64,000 bases of DNA, taken from contig CAMDGQ010000002.1 of the NCBI GenBank assembly GCA_945897955.1, positions 36,377 through 100,376 on the forward strand, given 5' to 3'. The stretch comes from Tepidiphilus sp. J10. Its GTDB lineage: Bacteria; Pseudomonadota; Gammaproteobacteria; Burkholderiales; Thiobacillaceae. Position numbers and translations under genes: made by a program. Below are positions 24,711-40,987 of the stretch, one piece after another; the stretch's first letter is position 1, and each line of letters begins with the position of its first letter. The notes under the pieces are model-generated. The model was not told the DNA's origin, searched no databases, and saw only the letters and a program-made list of their open reading frames with translations.

Positions 24711-24741
24711 GTGGTCAGGTTCCTCGGGTGGTTACGCTGCA

Positions 24742-24812
24742 CTTATCCACCCTACCCCGGCAACCCATCGTGCCGCTGTAGGGTGGATAAGGCCGCAGGC
24801 CGCATCCACCGT
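24742..24812. repeat. Palindromic GTAGGGTGGAT-type dispersed repeats, copies 2 and 3 facing each other
   Basis: CTTATCCACCCTAC (24742-24755) and GTAGGGTGGATAAG (24778-24791) form a perfect 14-bp inverted repeat around 22 bases. The right-hand word continues as GCCGCAGGCCGCATCCACC, giving a complete short palindromic unit similar to the one at 16140-16170. The element fills most of the 120-bp gap between two PAS genes of the minus-strand arm, so it would be transcribed within the operon. Confidence 0.8.
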
Positions 24813-24830
24813 GATGTCGGTCGCAAGGAT

Positions 24831-27341
24831 TCATGGCCTGGCGACGCCTTCCGCGTCCTTCAGAAACGCCAGGGAATACGGCGCCTCGCGACCGAGTTCC
24901 AGAGACAGGGCGTTGATGGTCTTCTTCATTTCCAGCATGTCCAATTCGCGGCCCACCGTGGCGCGATTGAAACGTTGCAGTTCCTCGTTGCTGCGGCATA
25001 GCTCGTCTTCGGCCCTTTTCCGCTCGCTGATGTCACGGGCGATGCCGAGCACGCCGATGACCTTGCCCGCGTTGTCGCGAATCGGGGTCTTGATGGTGTG
25101 CAGCCATTCCCGGTGCCCGTCGCTGGCGAAGGTGACTTCCTCCTCGTTGCTGCATGGGCCGTTCGCCTGAATGGCGGCCTGGTCATGGGCGCGGAAGAAA
25201 TCGGCCAGTTCCGCCGGCACGAAATCATGGTCGGTCTTGCCGATGATGTTCGCCTCCTGCGCGCCGAAAAACGCTTCAAAACGCGGGTTGCAGGCCTGAT
25301 AGACGCCATGGATGTCCTTCAGCCAGACCAGATCGGGCAGGGTGTTGACCAGTGTGCGCAGACGATTGCCGGTTTCTTCCAGCGCCAGTTGGGCCAGCCG
25401 CTTTTCCGTGATGTCCCGGTCCAGTCCCCGGTAGCCGACCAGCACGCCATCTGCGTCGAGGATGGGCATGCCGTTGGTGGAGATATGCAGCCGCCGGCCG
25501 TCCTTGTGCAGGTTGATGTTGTCCAGGTCGCGGAAGGGTTCGCGCCGCGCCGTCACTGCGGCGAACTCGACGGCCACACGTGCAGCTTCGTCGGGCGGCA
25601 TGAAATCGAAGGGCGTTTTGCCGAGTACCTCCTCAGGGGCGTAGCCGAGCAGTTCGCGCACCCCCTCGGAGGCATAGGTGAAACGGCCTTCGGCATCCAC
25701 TTCCCAGACCCAGTCCGCGGTCGCCTCGACGATGTCGTGGAAGCGCTGTTCGCTGGCGCGCAGGGCGTCTTCCGCCTGTTTGCGCTCGGTAATGTCCCGA
25801 GCAATGCCGAGCAGACCGATGATCCTGCCTTCCGTATCGTACAGCGGCCGTTTGCTGATCCAAACAGTGCGCAAGCCACCGACCAGGGGCAGGGTTTCCT
25901 CCAGTTCCAGGCTGATGCCGTCGTCCAGCACCCGGCGATTGTCTGCGGTCATGCGCTGAATCGAATCGGGTGGAAAGACGCTGTCGACCCCGCGGCCAAG
26001 GACGTCCTCGGCAGCCATGCCGGCCTGGCGTTCGCCGGACCGGTTGAACAGGACGAAGCGCTGTTCGGTATCCAGCACAAAGACAACATCCGGGGAAGCG
26101 TCGGCGATGGCGGCCAGGAAGTTGAGCGCGCGCAGGCGCTCGGCCTGCGCCTGCCGGGCGACCTCGGCATGATCCAGTAGCTGGCGCTGTCGCCAAAGTC
26201 GTCCGGCCGCCAGCAGGATGAGCAGGATCAGAAGACCGCCCAGCGCGTTGACGCTCGCCACCGGGAGAAATGCAGCCAAAAGCGCGGATTGGTCCAGTTT
26301 GGTCAGCAGAAACCAGTCGCTGCCCGGCACGGGACGCATCACGGCGATCACCGCCACGCCCCGGTGATCGAGGCCGCGCACGAAACCATCCGCTGCGGAT
26401 TCGCCGCGCAGCGCGCTGGCAGCGGCCAGTTCAGGGTCTTTCATGCTTTCGGCGCGCCATGGGGTCTGTCCGCTGCCTGGCAGGGCGTCTTCCAGGCTGA
26501 GTATCTGGTCGCCCTGACGCCGCAGCAGCAGGACTTCGGCCCCGGCGGCCTCGGTCGGTCTTGCTCGCCGAATGCCGGCCAGCCAGCCGTGAAAATCCGT
26601 ATGCAGGACGACGATGGGGGCGGGCGTCACATGCCGCAATGGCGCCGCGTAATCAAGGCGGGCATGCCCCGCCTGGTCCTGGTAGGGATCGACGCGAGCG
26701 ATGCGGCCGTCCCCCACGGCTGCTGCTGCCGCCCGCAGTTGGTCGGATGCGCCGGGCGCACCGGGCGAGCTCCACAGGTGCCGGCCCTGTTCGTCCAGCA
26801 GGCTGACTGCCAGGTAACCGCGCTGTTCGGCCAGGAGTTGCAGACGTTTGTGCAATTCGTCCCAGGCTTTGCTGTCCGAGCGGTCGCGCCAGGCGCGATA
26901 CAGGTCTGCGTAATGGGCGCTGCTGGCGATGAACTCGGCATCCAGCCGGCCTGTTCTCAGCCAGTCGGCAGTGCGCTGGGCCTTGAGGTCGGCGAGGTTG
27001 TTCAGGCGTTCGGCCGCCAGATCCCGCTCATGCTGATAAGCATGCAACAGGGCCAGGGTCGTGAGACCGGCCACCAGGACGACCAGGGTCGGCTCCAGCC
27101 AATAGCGGCGCCGCTCGGCGATGTCCGGCGCGCTGCCGCGCCGGCGCAGCAGGACATGCAGCAAGAGGCTGGTGGTCGCCACGAAGGCCAGGCCCTTGAG
27201 CGTGCCGGCCAGAGCGCGCGCATTCGCCTCCGGCAACAGCCAGAGGACGACCTGATCGGAAAGCAGTATCCACAGGGTGCCGAAAGTGGCATAGATCAGT
27301 ACCACCGCGAGGCCGTCGGGCAGGGAGCGGGAGGGTTTCAT
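24831..27341 (-). CDS. Membrane PAS sensor protein without kinase domain (extracytoplasmic sensor, three PAS)
   Basis: With the start at 27341 the protein is 836 residues. Hydrophobic helices near the N-terminus are followed by a large extracytoplasmic region of about 250 residues, another helix (GGLLILLILLAAGRLW), and three PAS domains. It ends with the tail ELQRFNRATVGRELDMLEMK plus an ELGR motif, shared with the PAS protein at 23088-24710, and again has no kinase domain. An upstream in-frame ATG at 27419 would overlap the preceding HD-GYP gene by 59 bases, so the internal start is preferred, though its ribosome-binding site is weak. It probably senses an extracellular cue and passes it to a partner protein. 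Confidence 0.85.
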   Translation of the reverse strand: MKPSRSLPDGLAVVLIYATFGTLWILLSDQVVLWLLPEANARALAGTLKGLAFVATTSLLLHVLLRRRGSAPDIAERRRYWLEPTLVVLVAGLTTLALLHAYQHERDLAAERLNNLADLKAQRTADWLRTGRLDAEFIASSAHYADLYRAWRDRSDSKAWDELHKRLQLLAEQRGYLAVSLLDEQGRHLWSSPGAPGASDQLRAAAAAVGDGRIARVDPYQDQAGHARLDYAAPLRHVTPAPIVVLHTDFHGWLAGIRRARPTEAAGAEVLLLRRQGDQILSLEDALPGSGQTPWRAESMKDPELAAASALRGESAADGFVRGLDHRGVAVIAVMRPVPGSDWFLLTKLDQSALLAAFLPVASVNALGGLLILLILLAAGRLWRQRQLLDHAEVARQAQAERLRALNFLAAIADASPDVVFVLDTEQRFVLFNRSGERQAGMAAEDVLGRGVDSVFPPDSIQRMTADNRRVLDDGISLELEETLPLVGGLRTVWISKRPLYDTEGRIIGLLGIARDITERKQAEDALRASEQRFHDIVEATADWVWEVDAEGRFTYASEGVRELLGYAPEEVLGKTPFDFMPPDEAARVAVEFAAVTARREPFRDLDNINLHKDGRRLHISTNGMPILDADGVLVGYRGLDRDITEKRLAQLALEETGNRLRTLVNTLPDLVWLKDIHGVYQACNPRFEAFFGAQEANIIGKTDHDFVPAELADFFRAHDQAAIQANGPCSNEEEVTFASDGHREWLHTIKTPIRDNAGKVIGVLGIARDISERKRAEDELCRSNEELQRFNRATVGRELDMLEMKKTINALSLELGREAPYSLAFLKDAEGVARP

Positions 27342-27360
27342 GCCGGGGCGGAAAAATCGG

Positions 27361-28479
27361 TTATGGCGCTTCGTCCTTGCAGCTCCGGGCGATGGCGACG
27401 AAATCTTCGTAATGGGCAAGAAAGGCCGCTGCCATGTCGGGATCGAAATGTCCGCCGGAGCCCGCTTCGATGATGGCGCGGGCCGACGCGGAAGACAGGG
27501 CTGGTTTGTAGACGCGTGGCGAGATCAGCGCGTCGAACACATCCGCCAGGGCCATCAGCCGGGCGGAAACCGGGATGGCATCGCCGGCAAGGCCGTCCGG
27601 GTAGCCGGTGCCGTCCCATTTTTCGTGGTGCCAGCGGGCGATTTCCTTGGCCAGATCAAGAAAGGCTACCGGCGTCACGGCATCGCGCTCGGCCTGCTCG
27701 ATGGCCTCGGCGCCCAGGCGGGCATGGGTCCGCATCACGACCCACTCCTCGGGACTCAGGGGGCCGGGCTTTTGCAGGATGGCATCGGGAATGCCCACCT
27801 TGCCGATGTCATGCAGGGGGGCGGAACGGGTCAGCAGGTCGATGTACCGATCATCCAGGGTAGTTCGGAAACGCGGATGGTCGGCCAGCAGGCGCGCCAG
27901 CAACTGCACATAACTCTGGGTGCGCAGGATGTGATTGCCGGTTTCCGGATCGCGCGTTTCCGCCAGGTGAGCGAGTGCGCGGATGCCGACGGTCTGGATC
28001 AGTTCGTTTTCCCGCATGCGCCGGTTCACTTCGGCGTCCAGCCAGGCGTTCTGATCGCGCAGCAGGTCGCGCCGCTGCTTCAGCGCCAGTTGCGCACGCA
28101 CCCGCGCCAGCACCACCTGCGGCAGGATGGGCTTGGAAATGTAGTCCACCGCGCCCAGCTCGAAGCCGCGCAACTGATCTTCCTGCCGATCGAGGGCGGT
28201 AATGAAGAGAACCGGGATGTCCCGCGTGCGCGGATCGCGCCGCAGATATTCCAGGGTGGTGAAGCCGTCCATGCCGGGCATCATCACATCAAGAAGAATC
28301 AGATCCGGTTGCGGCAATACGCGGACAAGCTTCAGCGCCAACTCCCCCGATTTGGCGGCGCGCACCATAAATTCCGGACGCAGGAGATCGCTCAACACCG
28401 CCAGATTTTCTGCGGTGTCGTCCACCACCAGGATCGTCGCCGGGCCGTTCTCGCCCGGACTTGACTCGAAGTCTTGCAT
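27361..28479 (-). CDS. HD-GYP response regulator (c-di-GMP phosphodiesterase)
   Basis: The 372-residue protein has a receiver domain (about 15-135, LILLDVMMPGMDG) and an HD-GYP domain (about 165-350). Active-site signatures are complete: HDIGKVGIPD and HHEKWDGTGYPDGL. The family hydrolyses c-di-GMP to GMP or pGpG. The start at 28479 (MQDFESSPGENG) is set by a strong GAGAGGGGGA site; a longer frame exists upstream but lacks homologous residues. It is the first gene of the minus-strand arm and is divergent from a NarX-type kinase gene. A second HD-GYP regulator of the same architecture lies at 44561-45598. Confidence 0.93.
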   Translation of the reverse strand: MQDFESSPGENGPATILVVDDTAENLAVLSDLLRPEFMVRAAKSGELALKLVRVLPQPDLILLDVMMPGMDGFTTLEYLRRDPRTRDIPVLFITALDRQEDQLRGFELGAVDYISKPILPQVVLARVRAQLALKQRRDLLRDQNAWLDAEVNRRMRENELIQTVGIRALAHLAETRDPETGNHILRTQSYVQLLARLLADHPRFRTTLDDRYIDLLTRSAPLHDIGKVGIPDAILQKPGPLSPEEWVVMRTHARLGAEAIEQAERDAVTPVAFLDLAKEIARWHHEKWDGTGYPDGLAGDAIPVSARLMALADVFDALISPRVYKPALSSASARAIIEAGSGGHFDPDMAAAFLAHYEDFVAIARSCKDEAP

Positions 28480-28624
28480 TTCCCCCTCTCGGCATGATCG
28501 GGCGGGTTCCGGTCGTGGAACACGCCATCCGGGATCGCCGTCCGATATATACATGCCGGACTTCGCCCACACCTTGACTATCGGCAGGGTATTGCACGCA
28601 TGCAGTCATCCCTATCCCGCCAAC

Positions 28625-28643
28625 GCCGGGAATTTTTCCCGGC
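28625..28643. repeat. Perfect 8-bp hairpin in the HD-GYP/kinase divergent region
   Basis: GCCGGGAA-TTT-TTCCCGGC is a perfect inverted repeat located 48 bases before the kinase start at 28691 and 146 bases from the divergent HD-GYP start. It has no terminator T-run. It may be a protein-binding dyad or a leader hairpin. Confidence 0.5.
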
Positions 28644-28690
28644 TTGGCTCGCCTACCATGCGATCTCCATTCTTCCACGGAGCCTTTTCC

Positions 28691-30553
28691 ATGCCGAACA
28701 GCCGGACCCGGCGCAACGCGCCACTGGCCCAGGCGGTGCTCGATGCAGTCCCGGTGCATGTCGCCGTGCTCGACCGCGCCGGAGTGATCGTCGAGGTCAA
28801 CGCTGCCTGGCGCCGTTTCGCGCGGGAAAACACGCCTGCTGAAGGACCGATGCCGCGTTGCGAGGAGGGCGTGGACTATCTTGCGATCTGCCGGTCAGCA
28901 CGGGGCGCGTACTCGGAAGGCGCGGCAGAGGCTGCTGCGGGCATCCAGGCGGTACTGGAGGGACGACGGGACGATTTCGCACTGGAATACCCGTGCCACT
29001 CGCCGGATCAACAACGCTGGTTTGCCATGCGGGTCAACCCGGTCCGGACGCCGGAGGGGGGTGTCGTGGTGATGCATGCCGACATGACCCAGCGCAAACT
29101 GGCCGAACTGGCCCAGCACGATAGCGAGATACGCCTGAGCCTGGCCCTGGAGGCGTCCAGCGAAGGTCTTTGGGATTGGAATCTGGCCACGGGGGAGGTC
29201 TATCTCTCCCCCAGTTATTACGCTCTGACCGGCTATCGCCCCGAACAGCAGTCCTCCGACCTGGCGTTCTTTCAGCGTCTGGTTCATCCGGATGACTGGC
29301 CCACCGTGATCACGACCATCGAAAGCCATCTGCGCGGCGAAAGCGCGTTGAGCGAAATCGAGTACCGCATGCTCCGCGCCGACGCCACGCAATGCTGGAT
29401 ACGCGGTCGCGGCAGAGTTGTGGCGCGGGATGCGGCGGGTGCGCCGCTGCGGATGATCGGCCTCATCACGGACATCTCCGCCTACAAACGGCTCGAACAC
29501 TCGCTGCGCGATAGCGAATCGCGATATCGGAGCGTATTGGAGGACCAGACCGAGCTGATCAGCCGCATCCTGCCGGATGGAACCTTTCTTTACGTCAACC
29601 CGGTGTATTGCCGCTTTTTCGGCAAGACCGTGGTGGAGTTGGTGGGACACCGCTGGCAACCGGCGGCACACCCGGACGATCTTCCCTTGATCGAAGCTCG
29701 CCTGGCGAATCTCTGCATGGACAACCCGGTGGCAATCATCGAGAACCGGGTCTACGCCAGAAACGGCGACACGCGCTGGATGCAGTTCGTCAATCGCGGA
29801 TTTTTTGACGAAGCGGGATCGCTGCGGGAAATCCAGTCGGTCGGCCGCGACATCACCGAGCGCGTGGCCCTGGAGCAGGAGCGGGAAGCGCTGCTCGCAG
29901 CCAACACCCGCCTGAGCCACGAACTGATCCGCCTGCAGGAAAAGGAGCGCGCCGCCCTGGCCAAGGAATTGCACGACGAGTTGAGCCAGGAAATCGTCGC
30001 CATCCGCGCCCATGCCGGCGCCATCGAACGACGCGGCCGGCGCCAGGGCGGCAGCAGTCTGAAAGACGCCGCCGCCATCACCGAGGCGGCGGGCAGAATC
30101 TACGACATCTCGCACCGTCTGATGGACGGCCTGCGCCCGAGGATGCTCGACAGCGCGGGTCTGGGTGACGCGCTGCGCGGCCTGCTGGCGACATGGTCAG
30201 AGCGGTATCCGGAAGTGAATGTCATCGCGCGTCTGACCGGCGGCGAGGTCGATTGCCCGGAAGCCATGCGCATCCAGCTCTACCGCATCGCTCAGGAGGC
30301 GCTGACCAATGTCGCCCGGCATGCCCGGGCCAGCCGCGTGCGGGTGTTTCTCGGTATGCGGGAAGACAAGTCCGGGCGCGCCCTGCACCTGGTGCTGCGT
30401 GATGACGGCGACGGCATGGCGGTCGGCGAACCTGGAGGCGCGGGTTATGGCCTGACCACGATGCGCGAGCGGGCACGCCTGCTGGGCGGCGACCTGAAGA
30501 TCGAAAGCCGGCCGGGCCAGGGCGTGCGCATCGCTGTGCAGGCGCCGTTGTAA
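28691..30553 (+). CDS. NarX-type sensor histidine kinase with three PAS domains (HisKA_3)
   Basis: The 620-residue cytoplasmic protein has three PAS domains (about 15-140, 150-275, 285-395), a coiled coil, and a HisKA_3 dimerisation domain with ALAKELHDELSQEIVAI (His428). A HATPase of the LuxR-partner class follows (EALTNVARHARA, DDGDGM, GYGLTTMRERA). This kinase class partners with NarL/FixJ-type regulators, and one lies convergent at 30595-31248 with a 41-bp gap, so they are the likely pair. GGAG sits 8 bases before the ATG at 28691. The first PAS resembles one PAS in the 1,861-residue hybrid kinase (shared VNxxWRRFA and YPC words). Confidence 0.92.
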   Translation: MPNSRTRRNAPLAQAVLDAVPVHVAVLDRAGVIVEVNAAWRRFARENTPAEGPMPRCEEGVDYLAICRSARGAYSEGAAEAAAGIQAVLEGRRDDFALEYPCHSPDQQRWFAMRVNPVRTPEGGVVVMHADMTQRKLAELAQHDSEIRLSLALEASSEGLWDWNLATGEVYLSPSYYALTGYRPEQQSSDLAFFQRLVHPDDWPTVITTIESHLRGESALSEIEYRMLRADATQCWIRGRGRVVARDAAGAPLRMIGLITDISAYKRLEHSLRDSESRYRSVLEDQTELISRILPDGTFLYVNPVYCRFFGKTVVELVGHRWQPAAHPDDLPLIEARLANLCMDNPVAIIENRVYARNGDTRWMQFVNRGFFDEAGSLREIQSVGRDITERVALEQEREALLAANTRLSHELIRLQEKERAALAKELHDELSQEIVAIRAHAGAIERRGRRQGGSSLKDAAAITEAAGRIYDISHRLMDGLRPRMLDSAGLGDALRGLLATWSERYPEVNVIARLTGGEVDCPEAMRIQLYRIAQEALTNVARHARASRVRVFLGMREDKSGRALHLVLRDDGDGMAVGEPGGAGYGLTTMRERARLLGGDLKIESRPGQGVRIAVQAPL

Positions 30554-30594
30554 CGCAGTCTGTCCGATGCAGCTTCTCGCCTGCGCTGCGGGGG

Positions 30595-31248
30595 TCAGGG
30601 CGTAACGATGCCCATGCGAATGGCCAGCCGGGTCAGGCCGGCGGTGTCCGCCACCTTGACCTTGGCCTTGATGCGGGACAGATGGTTGCGCACGGTCTTC
30701 TCGCTCAGGTTCAGGGCGCGGGCGCATTCGAGTGCGCTCCGGCCCTGGGCGGTGAGCAGCAGGATGTGGAATTCCCGATTGCTCAGATCTTCCAGCGGGC
30801 TGGATTCCCGCGTCGCCTGTTTGCGCACCATGCCGTGGATCATGTCCGGGCTGACATAGCCGCGCCCCCGCGCCACCTCGCGGATGCCCTGAATCAGCGC
30901 GTCGATATGACTGCCCTTGGTGACATAGCCCAGGGCGCCCAGACCCAGGGCGCGCTGGAGCATGATCTCGGAATCGTGCACCGTGTAGATGAGGACGCGC
31001 GCCTTCGGGTCGAACTGAAGGATGTGACGCAGCGCCTCTAGGCCGCCATAGCCTTCCATGGAGATGTCCATTACCACGACGTCGGGCTGGTTGGCACGGT
31101 ACCAGGCATAGGCCTCCTCGCCGCTGGACAGATCGGCCCGCACGGAAAAATCCGCCTCCCCCGAAAGCAGACTGCGCAGGCCTGCGCGCAGTGCCGGGTG
31201 GTCGTCAACCAGGAGCAGACGGATTGAGGAATGGGAGTCGCTGGTCAT
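30595..31248 (-). CDS. NarL/LuxR-family response regulator
   Basis: The 217-residue protein has a receiver (about 8-125, VVVMDISMEGYGG with the phospho-acceptor Asp) and a LuxR-type HTH (about 150-215, LSNREFHILLLTAQGRSA and LSEKTVRNHLSRIKAKV). The start at 31248 (MTSDSHSSIRLLLVDD) matches the family. An in-frame extension upstream is not conserved in character. It is convergent with the NarX-type kinase and divergent from the HTH-receiver gene at 31407, sharing a 158-bp region that contains three tandem 10-bp repeats. It probably activates genes on phosphorylation; targets are unknown. Confidence 0.94.
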   Translation of the reverse strand: MTSDSHSSIRLLLVDDHPALRAGLRSLLSGEADFSVRADLSSGEEAYAWYRANQPDVVVMDISMEGYGGLEALRHILQFDPKARVLIYTVHDSEIMLQRALGLGALGYVTKGSHIDALIQGIREVARGRGYVSPDMIHGMVRKQATRESSPLEDLSNREFHILLLTAQGRSALECARALNLSEKTVRNHLSRIKAKVKVADTAGLTRLAIRMGIVTP

Positions 31249-31338
31249 GAAAGAGGACTTTTCAAATCGATTAACAGTCTTTCCCGGACATTGTTTCACA
31301 GCCGCAACAGGCCGTGTCCCCGAGAACAAATCACACAA

Positions 31339-31371
31339 ATGAAACTATATGAAACTATATGAAACTATATG
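31339..31371 (+). repeat. Three tandem 10-bp AT-rich direct repeats in a divergent promoter region
   Basis: ATGAAACTAT occurs three times head to tail without spacer (31339-31368) and the period continues for three more bases (ATG). The array ends 35 bases before the ATG of the HTH-receiver gene and starts 91 bases from the divergent NarL-type regulator start. A 10-bp period places every copy on the same face of the helix. CATACT just after the array (31373-31378) could be a -10 element. This is a good candidate operator for a protein that binds direct repeats. Confidence 0.9.
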
Positions 31372-31406
31372 CCATACTACGCCGCATCAATTGCTGATTT
31401 CATGCC

Positions 31407-31993
31407 ATGACCGACGTTCCCTTGCAGCAACCGTTCTGCACCACCCGCGAAGCTGCCAGGATGCTCGGGGTGTCCTTGCGCACCGCCCAGTTGTGGGCGG
31501 AAAGCGGGTTGTTGACCGCCTGGAAGACCAGTGGCGGGCATCGTCGCATCACCCTGGAATCGGTGGACAAGCTGCTGTCCGGAAAACCACCGGCGGAACC
31601 CGCTCCGGCGCCGCAGGAAGCAGCGCCGCGCATCCTGGTGGCGGAGGACGATCCCATATTCCAGGATCTTTATGAGGCCATGCTGGCGTGCTGGGCCATG
31701 CAGCCGCGCCTGACTCTGGCGAGCAATGGCTTTGACGCACTGGTGCGCATCGGTCTGGATCGGCCGGACATTCTGATCACCGACCTGGACATGCCGGGCA
31801 TGGATGGCTTCGAGATGCTGCGTTCCCTGCAGTCCATGCCGGAAATGGCGCATCTGGCAGTGATCGTGGTAACCGGACTGTCCGACGCGGAAATCGAACG
31901 CCGGCACGGGCTGCCGAACAACATCCCCCTGCTGAAAAAGCCCATCGACTTCGCCGCGCTGGAGAATCTGGTGGCTGCCCTGGTAGCCAGGCG

Positions 31994-31997
<4 letters not shown>
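31407..31997 (+). CDS. MerR/BldC-like HTH domain fused to a receiver domain
   Basis: The 196-residue protein has an N-terminal excisionase/MerR-type HTH (about residues 9-58: [20 protein letters not shown] and SGGHRRI), a Pro/Ala linker, and a receiver domain (about 74-195, [13 protein letters not shown], Asp126; switch Lys in LLKKPIDF). The usual order in response regulators is receiver first, so this architecture is reversed. It is likely a DNA-binding output of the phosphorelay. It is the first gene of the plus-strand arm, and its stop overlaps the start of the next hybrid kinase by 4 bases, suggesting a cognate pair. The tandem 10-bp repeats immediately upstream suggest autoregulation. 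Confidence 0.9.
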
Positions 31998-35398
<3,401 letters not shown>

Positions 35399-35401
35399 GC
35401 C

Positions 35402-40983
<5,582 letters not shown>

Positions 40984-40987
<4 letters not shown>

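Noticed and set aside
31339..31371. CRISPR-like array or minisatellite at the 10-bp repeats
   Set aside because: The units are 10 bp, contiguous and without spacers; there are only three copies and no cas genes. An operator array is more plausible.
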